From positions 186,001 to 250,000 of the forward strand of contig CALSOT010000004.1 in the NCBI GenBank assembly GCA_943788045.1: a stretch of 64,000 nucleotides of DNA. Reading direction: 5' to 3'. Shown here piece after piece: positions 46,440 through 58,126 of the stretch. Source of the stretch: an uncultured Polaribacter sp. Lineage in GTDB: Bacteria > Bacteroidota > Bacteroidia > Flavobacteriales > Flavobacteriaceae. The notes beneath the pieces are model-generated. The model searched no databases, had not been told where the DNA came from, and saw only the letters and a list, made by a program, of their open reading frames with translations. The translations under genes and the position numbers were made by a program. Every line of letters begins with the position of its first letter. Position 1 is the stretch's first letter.

Positions 46440-46625
46440 TTATTTAATTTCTTCGAAAGAAACTAAGTGTTTAACTGTATTTACCATACCTACTATAGAA
46501 GGAGTTGCCTCATGTTCTACAGTTTGGTGCATTTTACGTAAACCTAATGCTTCTAGAGTCCTTTTTTGACTTTGAAGACGTCCGATTTGACTTTTAACTT
46601 GTGTAACTTTTATTCTTGCCATCAT
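46440..46625 (-). CDS. rpmD: 50S ribosomal protein L30
   Basis: IKVTQVKSQIGRLQSQKRTLEALGLRKMHQTVEH. Confidence 0.96.
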   Translation of the reverse strand: MMARIKVTQVKSQIGRLQSQKRTLEALGLRKMHQTVEHEATPSIVGMVNTVKHLVSFEEIK

Positions 46626-46633
46626 TCTTAGAT

Positions 46634-47155
46634 TTATCCGTTAAAAACTTTCTCTAAAGAAATACCTCTTTGCTTAGCTATTGCTGCTGCACTTCGCAAT
46701 TGTAATAAAGCATCAAAAGTTGCTTTCACTACATTGTGAGGATTAGAAGATCCCTGAGATTTTGATAATACATCATGAATACCAACTGACTCTAATACAT
46801 GCCTTACAGCACCACCGGCAATTACCCCTGTACCATTAGATGCAGGCTTTAAAAATACTTTTGCACCACCAAACTTACCTTTTTGTTCATGTGGTAAAGT
46901 TGCATCCAAAATAGGAATTCTTACTAAATTTTTCTTTGCATCCTCGATCGCTTTTGCAATTGCAGAAGCTACGTCTTTAGACTTTCCTAAACCATGTCCA
47001 ACGACACCATTTCCATCTCCAACAACAACAATTGCAGAGAAACCAAAAGCTCTACCACCTTTAGTAACTTTGGTAACACGCTGTACACCTACTAATCTAT
47101 CAACAAGTTCTAACCCACTAGGCTTAACTCTTTCTACGTTTTTATATCCTTGCAT
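46634..47155 (-). CDS. rpsE: 30S ribosomal protein S5
   Basis: [42 protein letters not shown]. Confidence 0.98.
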   Translation of the reverse strand: MQGYKNVERVKPSGLELVDRLVGVQRVTKVTKGGRAFGFSAIVVVGDGNGVVGHGLGKSKDVASAIAKAIEDAKKNLVRIPILDATLPHEQKGKFGGAKVFLKPASNGTGVIAGGAVRHVLESVGIHDVLSKSQGSSNPHNVVKATFDALLQLRSAAAIAKQRGISLEKVFNG

Positions 47156-47161
47156 AATTTC

Positions 47162-47512
47162 TTAAAATTTTAAACCAGCTTCTCTTGCAGCATCCGCTAA
47201 TACTTTAACTCTACCGTGATATAAATATCCGTTTCTATCGAAAGCAACTGTTTCTAAACCTGATTTAGTAGCTTTTTCTGCTATCGATTTTCCCACAGCT
47301 GCTGCTACTTCTACCTTAGTACCTGCCTTAATTTCTTTATTTCTAGATGAAACAGATGCTAATGTCACTCCGTTTTCATCATCTACTAATTGAGCGTATA
47401 TCTCTTTGTTGCTTCTAAAAACCGATAATCTTGGTTTTGCAGCAGTTCCAGAAACAATTTTTCTTATTCTACGCTTAATTCTTACTCTTCTATCTAGCTT
47501 TGATAATGCCAT
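47162..47512 (-). CDS. rplR: 50S ribosomal protein L18
   Basis: [57 protein letters not shown]. Confidence 0.98.
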   Translation of the reverse strand: MALSKLDRRVRIKRRIRKIVSGTAAKPRLSVFRSNKEIYAQLVDDENGVTLASVSSRNKEIKAGTKVEVAAAVGKSIAEKATKSGLETVAFDRNGYLYHGRVKVLADAAREAGLKF

Positions 47513-47526
47513 AATAATATTATTTA

Positions 47527-48072
47527 TTATGCAGATTTACCTGCTTTTCTTCTTAATATTTCACCAACAAACTTAACTCCTTTTCCTTTGTAAGGCTCTG
47601 GAGCTCTGAAAGAACGAATCTTTGCAGCAATCTGACCAACTAACTGTTTGTCAAATGAAGATAATTTAATGATCGGGTTTTTCCCTTTCTCAGATATTGT
47701 TTCAACTTTTACTTCTGGAGCAATTTCCAAAACAATATTATGAGAGAAACCTAAAGCTAAATCTAACTTTTGTCCTTGATTTGATGCTCTATAACCTACA
47801 CCAACCAATTCTAAATCTTTAGTCCAACCTTTACTTACACCTTCGATCATATTATTAATCAAAGCTCTCATTAAACCATGTTGTGCTTTATGGTTTTTAC
47901 TTTCTGATGCTCTATCTAAAGTGATAACTCCATCTTCGATTTTAACTGTAATTCCTTCAGAAATAGTTTGTGTTAATTCACCTAACTTTCCCTTTACAGT
48001 TAAAACATTGTCTTTTATGTTTACATCTACACCTTGTGAAATGCTAACGGGATTTTTTCCTATTCTACTCAT
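47527..48072 (-). CDS. rplF: 50S ribosomal protein L6
   Basis: [32 protein letters not shown]. Confidence 0.98.
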   Translation of the reverse strand: MSRIGKNPVSISQGVDVNIKDNVLTVKGKLGELTQTISEGITVKIEDGVITLDRASESKNHKAQHGLMRALINNMIEGVSKGWTKDLELVGVGYRASNQGQKLDLALGFSHNIVLEIAPEVKVETISEKGKNPIIKLSSFDKQLVGQIAAKIRSFRAPEPYKGKGVKFVGEILRRKAGKSA

Positions 48073-48082
48073 TTCTTATAGA

Positions 48083-48481
48083 TTAATAAACATAACATAA
48101 AACTTCTCCTCCAACATTCTCTTGACGCGCTTTTTTGTTTGTCATAACACCTTTAGATGTTGAGACAATAGCAATTCCAAGTCCGTTCAATACTCTTGGC
48201 ATCTCTACCGAACTAACGTACTTACGTAAACCTGGCGTACTGATTCGTTGAATCTTTCTAATTACTGACTCTTTTGTATCTCTGTCGTACTTTAAAGCTA
48301 TCTTAATTGTTCCCTGAACTTTATCGTCATTGAACTGGTAGCTTAGAACGTACCCTTGATCAAACAAAATTTTAGTCATTTCCTTCTTCAAGTTTGAAGC
48401 TGGAACTTCCACTACTCTGTGTCCTGCTGCGATTGCATTTCTTACTCTAGTAAGAAAATCCGCGATTGGATCTGTATACAT
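48083..48481 (-). CDS. rpsH: 30S ribosomal protein S8
   Basis: DPIADFLTRVRNAI; GLGIAIVSTSKGVMTNKKARQENVGGEVLCYVY. Confidence 0.98.
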   Translation of the reverse strand: MYTDPIADFLTRVRNAIAAGHRVVEVPASNLKKEMTKILFDQGYVLSYQFNDDKVQGTIKIALKYDRDTKESVIRKIQRISTPGLRKYVSSVEMPRVLNGLGIAIVSTSKGVMTNKKARQENVGGEVLCYVY

Positions 48482-48583
48482 ATTTATTTATATTGCGACT
48501 ATGGTTTTCAATTACCTCTATTTATGCTACAGATTTCTCTGTGGTAAATGAACCTATAATCAGTTAAAATTCTTGTACTCAAA

Positions 48584-48627
48584 AAAAATAGAGCGCGCAA
48601 ATATACACATTCTATTTTTATTTTTAA
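48584..48627 (-). promoter_or_regulatory. Putative internal promoter (TTA-N19-TATATTTG) with the -7 element in the loop of a 9-bp inverted repeat, upstream of rpsH
   Basis: Minus strand AAAAATAGA-N18-TCTATTTTTTTT with TATATTTG in the spacer; 162-nt intergenic gap rpsN-rpsH. Confidence 0.45.
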
Positions 48628-48643
48628 GCTTTCTTTTCGTTTT

Positions 48644-48913
48644 CTACCAACTTGCCTTTTTAACGCCTGGTATTAAACCTTGATTTGCCATTTCTCTAAA
48701 CGTAACACGAGATACACCAAATTGTCTCATATATCCTTTTGGACGTCCAGTTAATTTACATCTGTTATGCATTCTTACTGGTGAAGCATTCTTTGGTAAT
48801 TTCTGCAATGCATCATAGTCTCCAGCTGCTTTTAAAGCCTTTCTCTTTTCTGCATATTTTGCAACTATTTTCGCTCTTTTACGTTCGCGAGCTTTCATTG
48901 ATTCTTTAGCCAT
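48644..48913 (-). CDS. rpsN: 30S ribosomal protein S14
   Basis: [59 protein letters not shown]. Confidence 0.98.
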   Translation of the reverse strand: MAKESMKARERKRAKIVAKYAEKRKALKAAGDYDALQKLPKNASPVRMHNRCKLTGRPKGYMRQFGVSRVTFREMANQGLIPGVKKASW

Positions 48914-48916
48914 TTC

Positions 48917-49468
48917 TTAATTTTTTTTGAATGGTAAACCTAATTCTCCTAATAATGACTTAGCTTCCTTATCAGTATCTGCAGATGTTACAAATGTAAT
49001 ATCCATACCGTTAATTTTTTTAACTTGGTCAATATTAATCTCTGGGTAGATGATTTGCTCAGTAATTCCTAAATTGTAATTACCTCTTCCATCAAAACCA
49101 TTAGCTTTTATGCCGTTAAAGTCTCTTACTCGTGGTAAAGAAGCTGTAACTAATCTGTCTAAAAATTCGTACATTTTATCTCCACGTAAAGTAACTTTGG
49201 CACCAATTGGCATTCCTTTACGTAGTTTAAATGCAGCAATATCTTTTTTAGACATTGTAGAAATAGCTTTTTGACCTGTAATTTTAGTCAACTCTTCTAA
49301 AGCATAATCTATTAATTTCTTATCTGCAATTGCAGCACCAACACCTTTAGAAACAACTATCTTTTCTAATTTAGGCACCTGCATTACATTCTTATAACTG
49401 AATTCTTCAGTAAGAGCTTGTACAACTCTTTCTTTGTATTCTGCTTTTAATCTTGGTACGTAACTCAT
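48917..49468 (-). CDS. rplE: 50S ribosomal protein L5
   Basis: [40 protein letters not shown]. Confidence 0.98.
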   Translation of the reverse strand: MSYVPRLKAEYKERVVQALTEEFSYKNVMQVPKLEKIVVSKGVGAAIADKKLIDYALEELTKITGQKAISTMSKKDIAAFKLRKGMPIGAKVTLRGDKMYEFLDRLVTASLPRVRDFNGIKANGFDGRGNYNLGITEQIIYPEINIDQVKKINGMDITFVTSADTDKEAKSLLGELGLPFKKN

Positions 49469-49476
49469 GATTATTA

Positions 49477-49779
49477 TTATTTTTTAGTTTTTTTAGAGAT
49501 TTTAGTCTTCGTATCTCCATCAACTTTATAACCTACTCTTACAGCAACTCCATCTTCCATTAACATTACGTTAGAGATATGTATAGATGCCTCTTTTTTA
49601 ACAATACCACCTTGAGGATTTTGAGCACTAGGCTTCGTATGCTTGGAAACCAAGTTAGCACCTTCTACTATTACTCTATCCTTGTCTTTAAGAATTTGAA
49701 TAACTTTACCCTCAATATTCTTACTAGTACCTGTAATTACTTTTACAGTATCTCCCGCTTTAATTTTGAACTTCTTCAT
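49477..49779 (-). CDS. rplX: 50S ribosomal protein L24
   Basis: [28 protein letters not shown] motif. Confidence 0.97.
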   Translation of the reverse strand: MKKFKIKAGDTVKVITGTSKNIEGKVIQILKDKDRVIVEGANLVSKHTKPSAQNPQGGIVKKEASIHISNVMLMEDGVAVRVGYKVDGDTKTKISKKTKK

Positions 49780-49792
49780 CTTGTATAATGAT

Positions 49793-50161
49793 TTAAAGCA
49801 CTTCAGGTGCTAATGATACTATTTTCATGAATTGTTTCTCACGAAGTTCACGTGCAACAGGACCAAATACACGAGTTCCTCTCATCTCCTCTGTAGGATT
49901 TAAAAGTACACAAGCATTATCATCAAATCTGATGTATGATCCGTCCTTACGTCTTACTTCTTTCTTCGTTCTTACAACAACTGCTCTAGATACTTGACCT
50001 TTTTTTACAGCTCCGTTTGGAGTAGCAGATTTAACAGATACTACAATCTTGTCTCCAATACTTGCGTAACGTTTTCTTGTTCCTCCTAAAACTCTAATCA
50101 CTAAAACTTCTTTTGCTCCAGTGTTATCCGCGACTTTTAATCTTGATTCTGTCTGTAACAT
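49793..50161 (-). CDS. rplN: 50S ribosomal protein L14
   Basis: [27 protein letters not shown]. Confidence 0.98.
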   Translation of the reverse strand: MLQTESRLKVADNTGAKEVLVIRVLGGTRKRYASIGDKIVVSVKSATPNGAVKKGQVSRAVVVRTKKEVRRKDGSYIRFDDNACVLLNPTEEMRGTRVFGPVARELREKQFMKIVSLAPEVL

Positions 50162-50162
50162 A

Positions 50163-50420
50163 TTATTTAGCTCTTTCTAGGATTTCTACTAATCTCCAAC
50201 GCTTAGATTTACTCATAGGTCTTGTTTCCATGATTCTAACAGTATCTCCTTCGTTGCAATCATTCTGTTCGTCGTGTGCAACATACTTCTTCGTTTTTAA
50301 AACGAATTTTCCGTACATCGGGTGCTTTACTCTTTTAGTTTCTGCAACAACAATAGACTTTTCCATTTTGTTACTTGAAACAACACCAATTCTCTCTTTT
50401 CTAAGATTTCTTTTTTCCAT
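50163..50420 (-). CDS. rpsQ: 30S ribosomal protein S17
   Basis: [32 protein letters not shown]. Confidence 0.97.
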   Translation of the reverse strand: MEKRNLRKERIGVVSSNKMEKSIVVAETKRVKHPMYGKFVLKTKKYVAHDEQNDCNEGDTVRIMETRPMSKSKRWRLVEILERAK

Positions 50421-50440
50421 CTTTAAAACTGACTATAGAA

Positions 50441-50632
50441 TTATTGTAATTCTCTTTTTGTTAATTCTGTTGCAATTCTTGCTACAGTTCTTCTTAAACT
50501 TCTCAACTGCAATGGATTCTCCAAAGGAGTGATTGCGTGAGCCATTTTAAGATCAGTATAATTCTTTTGCAACGCTCCAAGCTGCTCATTTAGATCAGCA
50601 ATAGATAATTCTTTTATTTCAGATTGTTTCAT
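50441..50632 (-). CDS. rpmC: 50S ribosomal protein L29
   Basis: EIKELSIADLNEQLGALQKNYTDLKMAHAITPLENPLQLRSLRRTVARI. Confidence 0.97.
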   Translation of the reverse strand: MKQSEIKELSIADLNEQLGALQKNYTDLKMAHAITPLENPLQLRSLRRTVARIATELTKRELQ

Positions 50633-50643
50633 ATTATTTAGAA

Positions 50644-51075
50644 TTATGCGTTAATATCAAAATCTCTTGCTATTATAAACTTCGTTCTTACTGGAAGTTT
50701 TTGAGCTGCTAAACGTAAAGCTTCTTTTGCCACATCAATTGGTACTCCACCAATTTCAAACAAAATTCTACCTGGTTTAATAACTGCCACAAAATGATCT
50801 GGTGCTCCTTTTCCCTTACCCATACGAACCTCTAAAGGTTTTTTAGTAATAGGCTTGTCTGGAAAAACTTTAATCCACAACTGACCTTCTCTTTTCATAT
50901 GACGAGTTGCCGCGATACGAGCTGCTTCTATTTGACGAGAAGTTAATAAGTTCTGGTCTAAAGATTTGATACCAAACATTCCATTAGAAAGTTGATTTCC
51001 TCTACCAGAAATACCAGTCATATTTCCCTTCGCCTTCTGTACCTTACGGTATTTTACTCTTTTTGGCTGTAACAT
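50644..51075 (-). CDS. rplP: 50S ribosomal protein L16
   Basis: [49 protein letters not shown]. Confidence 0.98.
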   Translation of the reverse strand: MLQPKRVKYRKVQKAKGNMTGISGRGNQLSNGMFGIKSLDQNLLTSRQIEAARIAATRHMKREGQLWIKVFPDKPITKKPLEVRMGKGKGAPDHFVAVIKPGRILFEIGGVPIDVAKEALRLAAQKLPVRTKFIIARDFDINA

Positions 51076-51097
51076 TTTTAATTTCTAATTTTAAAAA

Positions 51098-51823
51098 TTA
51101 TTTTCTTCTACGAGGTTGTGGACGTTTAGATCTATCATTACCACCTTTATTACCACCTTGCTTTTTAGACAAGCCAACTAATGGAGATAATTCTCTTTTA
51201 CCATAAACCTCACCCTTCATAATCCATACTTTAATACCTAATCTACCGTATTGAGTATGAGCTTCAACAAGTGCATAATCGATATCAGCTCTAAAAGTAG
51301 AAAGAGGAATTCTCCCTTCTTTATAATGCTCAGAACGTGCCATCTCAGCACCATTTAAACGGCCTGAAATTTGGATTTTAATCCCTTCAGCGTTCATACG
51401 CATTGTAGCCTGAATAGCCATTTTAGTAGCTCTCTTGTAAGAAATTCTATTTTCAATTTGACGAGCAACACTAACTGCAACTAATTTTGCATCTAATTCT
51501 GGTCGTTTAATCTCAAAAATATTAATTTGAACTTCTTTACCAGTAATTTTCTTAAGCTCTTCCTTTAACTTGTCTACCTCTTGACCTCCTTTACCAATAA
51601 TGATACCTGGACGCGCAGTAGTGATAGTAACGGTTACAAGTTTTAAAGTACGCTCAATAATTACTCTCGAAACACTTGCTTTAGATAATCTAGCATTTAC
51701 ATACTGTCTTATTTTATAATCTTCAGCTAATTTATCTCCGTAGTCATTACCACCAAACCAGTTAGATTCCCAACCTCTGATGATTCCTAAACGATTCCCT
51801 ATTGGATTTGTTTTTTGTCCCAT
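51098..51823 (-). CDS. rpsC: 30S ribosomal protein S3
   Basis: [25 protein letters not shown] domain [15 protein letters not shown]. Confidence 0.98.
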   Translation of the reverse strand: MGQKTNPIGNRLGIIRGWESNWFGGNDYGDKLAEDYKIRQYVNARLSKASVSRVIIERTLKLVTVTITTARPGIIIGKGGQEVDKLKEELKKITGKEVQINIFEIKRPELDAKLVAVSVARQIENRISYKRATKMAIQATMRMNAEGIKIQISGRLNGAEMARSEHYKEGRIPLSTFRADIDYALVEAHTQYGRLGIKVWIMKGEVYGKRELSPLVGLSKKQGGNKGGNDRSKRPQPRRRK

Positions 51824-51825
51824 TT

Positions 51826-52239
51826 CTACTTTGATTGATTACTTAAATTTTTACTACCTAACTCTAAAGTAACGTGATTAGAACGCTTGCGTATTCTATG
51901 AGCACGACCTTGTGGAGCTGGCCTTAATCTTTTTAACATTCCTGCGCTATCTACACATATAGTTTTCACAAACAACCCAGCTTCTTCAATTGATGCATCT
52001 TCATTTTTAGCTTGCCAGTTTGCAATTGCAGACAATAACAATTTTTCTAAATTTATAGATGCCTCCTTTGGGCTGAATTTTAAGATTTGTAAAGCTTTTT
52101 CAACTTCAACACCTCTTACTTGATTCGCTACCAAACGCATTTTTCTCGGTGACGTAGGACAGTTAGTAAGCTTTGCGAAAGCACGTTGCTTTCTGTCTGC
52201 TTTTAACTGATCTGCCATGTTTTTTTTACGAACTCCCAT
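51826..52239 (-). CDS. rplV: 50S ribosomal protein L22
   Basis: [47 protein letters not shown]. Confidence 0.98.
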   Translation of the reverse strand: MGVRKKNMADQLKADRKQRAFAKLTNCPTSPRKMRLVANQVRGVEVEKALQILKFSPKEASINLEKLLLSAIANWQAKNEDASIEEAGLFVKTICVDSAGMLKRLRPAPQGRAHRIRKRSNHVTLELGSKNLSNQSK

Positions 52240-52245
52240 ATCCTA

Positions 52246-52524
52246 CTATTTTTTTCCTTTATTTTTTGCACCAGCGTGTCCTCTAAAAGAACGAGTTGGT
52301 GAAAATTCGCCTAACTTATGCCCTACCATGTTTTCTGTAACATATACTGGTACAAACTGGCGTCCGTTATGAACAGCTATAGTTTGTCCTACAAAATCTG
52401 GAGTAATCATACTTGCTCTAGACCAAGTTTTGATTACAGTTTTGCTACCAGCTTCTACATTAGCTAACACTTTTTTCTCTAACTTATAGTGAACGTAAGG
52501 TCCTTTTTTTAATGATCTTGCCAT
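52246..52524 (-). CDS. rpsS: 30S ribosomal protein S19
   Basis: [42 protein letters not shown]. Confidence 0.98.
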   Translation of the reverse strand: MARSLKKGPYVHYKLEKKVLANVEAGSKTVIKTWSRASMITPDFVGQTIAVHNGRQFVPVYVTENMVGHKLGEFSPTRSFRGHAGAKNKGKK

Positions 52525-52530
52525 AACTTA

Positions 52531-53355
52531 TTATTTCTTTCTACGTTCTATAATATACTTATTACTAGCCTTAGTCTTAGATCTAGTCTTAAATCCTTTA
52601 GCAGGAATACCATTTCTAGACCTTGGATGACCTCCAGAAGCACGACCTTCACCACCTCCCATTGGGTGATCTACAGGATTCATTCTTACTGCATTAACTC
52701 TTGGTCTTCTTCCTAACCATCTTCTTCTACCTGCTTTACCAGATACTAACAATTGATGATCTGAATTGGATACAACTCCAATTGTTGCAGTACATGTTAA
52801 CAAGATTAATCTTGTTTCACCTGAAGGTAATTTTACCGTCGCGTGCTTACCGTCTCTTGCCATTAATTGAGCAAAAGAACCAGCAGAACGAGCTAAAACA
52901 GCTCCTTGACCTGGGTGTAATTCTATACAAGAAATTGTAGTTCCCAAAGGAATCTCACTTAATGCCATTGCATTTCCAATTTCTGGAGCAACACCACTTC
53001 CTGATATAATTGTTTGACCCACTGTTAAACCGTTTTGTGCAATTACATAACGCTTTTCACCATCAGCATAACTAAGCAAAGCAATAAATGCAGTACGATT
53101 TGGATCATACTCTATAGTTTTTACTGTTGCAGGAATATCATTTTTATCTCTTTTAAAATCGATAATACGATATCTTTGTTTATGACCACCTCCTATGTTA
53201 CGAGTTGTCATTCTACCCTGATTGTTTCGACCTCCAGATCGTTTTTTCGGAGCAAGTAAACTTTTCTCCGGCTTATCAGTTGTTATGGTGTCGAACCCAT
53301 TTACAACTCTAAAACGCTGACCTGGTGTTATTGGTTTTAATTTTCTAACTGACAT
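52531..53355 (-). CDS. rplB: 50S ribosomal protein L2
   Basis: [50 protein letters not shown]. Confidence 0.98.
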   Translation of the reverse strand: MSVRKLKPITPGQRFRVVNGFDTITTDKPEKSLLAPKKRSGGRNNQGRMTTRNIGGGHKQRYRIIDFKRDKNDIPATVKTIEYDPNRTAFIALLSYADGEKRYVIAQNGLTVGQTIISGSGVAPEIGNAMALSEIPLGTTISCIELHPGQGAVLARSAGSFAQLMARDGKHATVKLPSGETRLILLTCTATIGVVSNSDHQLLVSGKAGRRRWLGRRPRVNAVRMNPVDHPMGGGEGRASGGHPRSRNGIPAKGFKTRSKTKASNKYIIERRKK

Positions 53356-53366
53356 TTTTGTCTTTC

Positions 53367-53657
53367 TTAAAGATTGTTATAAAAATCAATGCTTTCTCCT
53401 TCTGCTACTTGAACGATAGCCTTTTTGTATCCACTCTTAATACCTGTTACTAAACCTTTTTTAGTAAATTTAGTATTTCTTTGAATTGGATAGTTTAAAG
53501 TCTTAACGCTTAAAATAGAAACTCCGTAAGCCGCTTCAACAGCTCCTTTAATTTCTAATTTATTAGCTTTTTTATCTACAATAAATGTAAAACGATTAAA
53601 TAATTCGCTCTCATTCGTTGCTTTTTCCGTGATAATAGGTTTTATTAAAATACTCAT
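53367..53657 (-). CDS. rplW: 50S ribosomal protein L23
   Basis: [44 protein letters not shown]. Confidence 0.98.
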   Translation of the reverse strand: MSILIKPIITEKATNESELFNRFTFIVDKKANKLEIKGAVEAAYGVSILSVKTLNYPIQRNTKFTKKGLVTGIKSGYKKAIVQVAEGESIDFYNNL

Positions 53658-53666
53658 TTCGAATCC

Positions 53667-54296
53667 CTATTTACTTAAATTTGTATTAATTCCTTCTAAA
53701 GAACTCTCGGTAACAACTACTTTGTTAGCGTTTAAAACACCATAAGTATTTATTTCTGAAGCCTTAACAACTTTAGCCTTTTTTAAGTTACGTGATGACA
53801 AATACACATTTGCATTTTCACTACTTAACACAAATAACGATTTTTTAGTATCTAAGTTTAATGCCTTTAAAACATCTACAAAGTTCTTAGTTTTTGGAGT
53901 ATCAAAATCAAAATCCTCAACTACTACTAAATTTTTATCATTTGCTTGAATACTTAAAGCAGACTTACGTGCTAAACGCTTTAAGTTTTTATTCAATTTA
54001 AAAGAATAATCTCTTGGTCTTGGACCGAACATACGACCTCCACCTCTAAAAACACCAGACTTGATAGAACCTGCTCTTGCAGTACCAGTTCCTTTTTGTT
54101 TTTTAATCTTTCTCGTAGAACCAGAAATCTCTGCTCTCTCTTTAGATTTATGTGTTCCCTGACGTTGATTTGCCAAATACTGCTTTACATCTAAATAAAT
54201 AGCATGATCATTAGGCTCAACACCAAATACTTCGCTAGAAAGTTCAACTTTCCTACCTGTATCTTTTCCTGTAATATCTAAAACTGCTACTTTCAT
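53667..54296 (-). CDS. rplD: 50S ribosomal protein L4
   Basis: [60 protein letters not shown]. Confidence 0.98.
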   Translation of the reverse strand: MKVAVLDITGKDTGRKVELSSEVFGVEPNDHAIYLDVKQYLANQRQGTHKSKERAEISGSTRKIKKQKGTGTARAGSIKSGVFRGGGRMFGPRPRDYSFKLNKNLKRLARKSALSIQANDKNLVVVEDFDFDTPKTKNFVDVLKALNLDTKKSLFVLSSENANVYLSSRNLKKAKVVKASEINTYGVLNANKVVVTESSLEGINTNLSK

Positions 54297-54913
54297 TATT
54301 TCTGAATAGTTACAAAAGCATTTTTGTGTCCAGGAACAGCTCCCTTAACAACAAGTAAGTTCTTTTCAGCAACTACTTTTAATACTTTTAAGTTTTGAAC
54401 TTTCACTTTATCTCCACCCATTCTACCTGCCATACGCATTCCTTTGAATACTCTTGCAGGATAAGATGCAGCACCAATAGAACCCGGAGCTCTTAAACGG
54501 TTATGCTGACCATGAGTAGCTTGACCCACACCTGCAAATCCATGACGTTTTACAACACCCTGAAAACCTTTACCTTTAGATACTCCTGACACATCAACAA
54601 ACTCACCTTCTTCAAAGTGAACTACAGTGATAGAATCTCCTAATTTATACTCTTCTTCAAACCCTTGGAATTCAACAACCTTTTTCTTAGCAATTGTACC
54701 AGCTTTTTTAAAGTGGCCATCTAACGCTTTGTTAGAACTCTTTGCTTTTTTGTCATCGAAACCAAGTTGCAACGCACTATAGCCGTCAACCTCTTCGGTT
54801 CTGACCTGAGTGACTACGCAAGGACCTGCTTCGATTACAGTACAAGGAATATTTTTCCCGTTCTCATCGAATAAGCTGGTCATCCCAATCTTTCTTCCTA
54901 TTAACCCAGACAT
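54296..54913 (-). CDS. rplC: 50S ribosomal protein L3
   Basis: [41 protein letters not shown]. Confidence 0.98.
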   Translation of the reverse strand: MSGLIGRKIGMTSLFDENGKNIPCTVIEAGPCVVTQVRTEEVDGYSALQLGFDDKKAKSSNKALDGHFKKAGTIAKKKVVEFQGFEEEYKLGDSITVVHFEEGEFVDVSGVSKGKGFQGVVKRHGFAGVGQATHGQHNRLRAPGSIGAASYPARVFKGMRMAGRMGGDKVKVQNLKVLKVVAEKNLLVVKGAVPGHKNAFVTIQK

Positions 54914-54940
54914 TTAGTTAAAATTTTAGACGATAGATAT

Positions 54941-55087
54941 TTATCCAGCGCGTCTATTAATAATTATTTGTTTGAAACTATTGTTTCTTTTTTGTCCTTT
55001 TGAGTTTCCTGCAAAAAAAACAGCGTAAAACAAATTCAACGCTGATTTTGTTTTTACCGTTTTTCTTTCGCGAAACGCTCCAGACAT
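54941..55087 (-). other. Putative 48-codon leader ORF (uORF) upstream of rplC
   Basis: Minus strand ATG..TAA: MSGAFRERKTVKTKSALNLFYAVFFAGNSKGQKRNNSFKQIIINRRAG; AAGGA 7 nt before its ATG; lies inside the rpsJ-rplC leader. Confidence 0.4.
55013..55044 (-). terminator. Leader hairpin with U8 tract (attenuator-like) within the rplC leader
   Basis: Minus strand CAGCGTTGAATTTGTTTTACGCTG + TTTTTTTT; 6-bp GC-containing stem, extendable past one mismatch. Confidence 0.55.
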
Positions 55088-55143
55088 GTTACTATCCTTA
55101 AAATTACTTCAAAAATAGCATTACCCTACTCTAATTCGGGTTG

Positions 55144-55173
55144 CAAAAGTATAAAAAACTTTCGGTTTAACAA
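55144..55173 (-). promoter_or_regulatory. Putative rplC-operon promoter TTG-N19-TACTTTTG
   Basis: Perfect Bacteroidota -33/-7 spacing; -33 TTG lies in the loop of the rpsJ terminator hairpin. Confidence 0.6.
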
Positions 55174-55189
55174 AATTAAACCGAAAGTT
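55151..55189 (-). terminator. Intrinsic terminator after rpsJ (14-bp perfect stem)
   Basis: AACTTTCGGTTTAA-TTTTG-TTAAACCGAAAGTT then TTTT on minus strand. Confidence 0.8.
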
Positions 55190-55198
55190 AATATTTAC

Positions 55199-55504
55199 TT
55201 ATACTTTAATCTCAACTTCAACACCACTTGGTAACTCAAGTTTCATTAAAGCATCAATAGTTTTCGATGAAGAACTATAAATGTCTAACAACCTTTTGTA
55301 CGAAGCTAATTGAAACTGCTCTCTAGATTTTTTATTTACGTGTGGAGAACGCAATACTGTAAAAATCTTTTTATGTGTTGGTAATGGTATTGGTCCGTTA
55401 ACTACAGCACCTGTACTTTTTACCGTCTTTACTATTTTTTCAGCAGATTTATCTACTAAATTGTAATCGTAAGACTTTAATTTTATTCTAATTTTTTGAC
55501 TCAT
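55199..55504 (-). CDS. rpsJ: 30S ribosomal protein S10
   Basis: [43 protein letters not shown]. Confidence 0.98.
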   Translation of the reverse strand: MSQKIRIKLKSYDYNLVDKSAEKIVKTVKSTGAVVNGPIPLPTHKKIFTVLRSPHVNKKSREQFQLASYKRLLDIYSSSSKTIDALMKLELPSGVEVEIKV

Positions 55505-55523
55505 CTTTTAATTATTAAGTAGA

Positions 55524-57641
55524 TTAACCTTTAGCTTTTGCTATTACGTCTTCAGATACATTTGAAGGCGTTTCTGCATAATGTGAAAATTCCATAGTAG
55601 AAGTAGCTCTACCAGAAGACATAGTTCTTAATGCAGTTACATAACCGAACATTTCTGATAACGGAACAATGGCTTTTACAACCTTAGACCCAGCACGATC
55701 ACTCATATCATTAACCTGACCTCTTCTTCTATTTAAATCTCCAACGATATCTCCCATGTTAGCTTCTGGAGTTAACACTTCAACCTTCATTAGAGGCTCC
55801 ATGATTTTTGCTTTTGCAGATTTTGCAGACGCTTTATACCCTAATTTTGCAGCTAACTCAAAAGATAATGCATCAGAATCCACAGCGTGGAAAGACCCAT
55901 CTTTTAATGTAACCTTCATTGAATCCATTTCATAACCTGCTAAAGGACCATTCTTCATAGCTTCTTTGAAACCTTTCTCTACTGAAGGAACAAATTCTCT
56001 AGGAACATTACCACCTTTAATTACAGAGTCGAATTGCAAACCTTGAACACCTTCATCAGCAGGCCCGATAGTAAATGCAATATCTGCAAATTTACCACGA
56101 CCACCAGATTGCTTTTTATAAACCTCTCTATGATCTGTTGTAGCTGTAATCGCTTCTTTATATTCTACTTGTGGCTGTCCTTGGTTAACTTCAACCTTAA
56201 ACTCACGCTTTAATCGATCTACAAGTACATCTAAATGCAACTCACCCATACCAGATATGATAGTCTGCCCAGAAGCTTCGTCTGAACGAACTGTAAAGGT
56301 AGGATCTTCTTCGGCTAATTTCGCAAGTCCAATACCTAGCTTATCAACATCTGCTTTTGTTTTAGGCTCAACAGCGATACCAATTACTGGATCTGGAAAA
56401 TCCATAGACTCTAGAACTAGAGGAGATTTTTCAGCTGTTAAAGTATCACCTGTTTTAATAGATTTAAAACCTACCGCAGCGCCAATATCTCCTGCTTCGA
56501 TATACTCGATAGCATTTTGCTTATTAGCATGCATTTGATAGATTCTAGAAATACGTTCTTTTTTACCTGAACGGTTATTCAAAACATATGAACCCGCATC
56601 TAAACGACCAGAATATGCTCTAAAAAATGCTAAACGACCTACAAAAGGATCCGTAGCAATTTTAAATGCTAAAGCAGCAAAAGGCTCCTTTACATCTGGT
56701 TTACGCAATTCTTCTTCTTCTGTATCTGGATTTACCCCTACAATACCCTCTTTATCCATTGGAGAAGGTAAATAACGACAAACAGCATCTAAAAGAAACT
56801 GAACTCCTTTATTTTTAAAAGCTGAACCACAAATCATAGGAATAATTGCCATATCCATTACAGCAGCTCTCAATGCATTATGCACTTCTTCTTCTGTAAT
56901 TGAATCTTCATCTTCCATGAATTTCTCTAGTAAGTTCTCATCATAACTTGCAACCTCTTCAATAAGGTTTGCACGCAATAATTTAGCTTCCTCTTTTAAT
57001 TCTTCAGGAATATCAACAACATCAAATGTTGCTCCCATTCCCGCTTCATGCCATATAATAGCTCTATTTTTAACTAAATCTACAATACCTTTAAAGTTTT
57101 CCTCATCACCAATATTCAAAACAATAGGAACAGCATTAGAACCTAACATTTCTTTTACTTGGTTACAAACCATCATAAAATCAGATCCTTGACGATCCAT
57201 TTTATTCACAAAACCAATTCTTGGTACTTTATAGTTATCAGCAAGCCTCCAGTTAGTTTCAGATTGTGGCTCAACACCATCAACTGCACTAAACAAGAAA
57301 ACTAACCCATCAAGTACACGTAACGATCTATTTACCTCTACAGTAAAATCTACGTGACCCGGAGTATCAATAATATTAAAGTGATAATCTTTTGTATCAT
57401 CAACTGGTTTACTATTCTCAGTTGGAAACTGCCATGTACAAGTAGTTGCTGCCGAAGTAATTGTAATACCTCTTTCTTGCTCTTGCTCCATCCAGTCCAT
57501 CGTTGCTGCACCATCATGAACTTCTCCAATCTTGTGAGAAACTCCTGTATAATACAACACACGTTCTGTTGTTGTGGTTTTTCCAGCATCAATATGAGCT
57601 GCAATACCAATATTTCTTGTATATCTTAAATCTCTAGCCAT
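55524..57641 (-). CDS. fusA: Elongation factor G
   Basis: [55 protein letters not shown]. Confidence 0.98.
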   Translation of the reverse strand: MARDLRYTRNIGIAAHIDAGKTTTTERVLYYTGVSHKIGEVHDGAATMDWMEQEQERGITITSAATTCTWQFPTENSKPVDDTKDYHFNIIDTPGHVDFTVEVNRSLRVLDGLVFLFSAVDGVEPQSETNWRLADNYKVPRIGFVNKMDRQGSDFMMVCNQVKEMLGSNAVPIVLNIGDEENFKGIVDLVKNRAIIWHEAGMGATFDVVDIPEELKEEAKLLRANLIEEVASYDENLLEKFMEDEDSITEEEVHNALRAAVMDMAIIPMICGSAFKNKGVQFLLDAVCRYLPSPMDKEGIVGVNPDTEEEELRKPDVKEPFAALAFKIATDPFVGRLAFFRAYSGRLDAGSYVLNNRSGKKERISRIYQMHANKQNAIEYIEAGDIGAAVGFKSIKTGDTLTAEKSPLVLESMDFPDPVIGIAVEPKTKADVDKLGIGLAKLAEEDPTFTVRSDEASGQTIISGMGELHLDVLVDRLKREFKVEVNQGQPQVEYKEAITATTDHREVYKKQSGGRGKFADIAFTIGPADEGVQGLQFDSVIKGGNVPREFVPSVEKGFKEAMKNGPLAGYEMDSMKVTLKDGSFHAVDSDALSFELAAKLGYKASAKSAKAKIMEPLMKVEVLTPEANMGDIVGDLNRRRGQVNDMSDRAGSKVVKAIVPLSEMFGYVTALRTMSSGRATSTMEFSHYAETPSNVSEDVIAKAKG

Positions 57642-57646
57642 TTCTA

Positions 57647-58126
57647 TTAAAATCTAAAGTGAGAGAATGCTTTGTTTGCTTCTGCCATTTTGTGAGTATC
57701 CGTACGTTTTTTAACAGCAGCCCCTTCTTCTTTCGCCGCAGCTAAGATCTCAGCAGCTAAACGCTGTGCCATTGTTTTCTCGTTTCTTTTACGAGTGTAC
57801 AAAATCATCCATTTTATAGCCATAGACACTTTACGGTCTGGTCTAATTTGCATTGGTATTTGGAATGTTGCACCACCAACACGACGAGATCTTACTTCTA
57901 CGTGAGGCATTACATTTGACAAACCATCTTTCCAAATCTCTAAAGCCGATTTTTCTTCGTCTTCTCCTTTTCTTTCTTCTACTAGATCTAAAGCGTCATA
58001 AAACACTTTAAATGCTACAGACTTCTTACCACTCCACATTAAGTTATTTACAAAACGTGTTACTAACTGATCATTAAATTTTGGATCTGGTAATAAGACT
58101 CTTTTTTTTGCTGCTCTTTTTCTCAT
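57647..58126 (-). CDS. rpsG: 30S ribosomal protein S7
   Basis: [46 protein letters not shown]. Confidence 0.98.
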   Translation of the reverse strand: MRKRAAKKRVLLPDPKFNDQLVTRFVNNLMWSGKKSVAFKVFYDALDLVEERKGEDEEKSALEIWKDGLSNVMPHVEVRSRRVGGATFQIPMQIRPDRKVSMAIKWMILYTRKRNEKTMAQRLAAEILAAAKEEGAAVKKRTDTHKMAEANKAFSHFRF

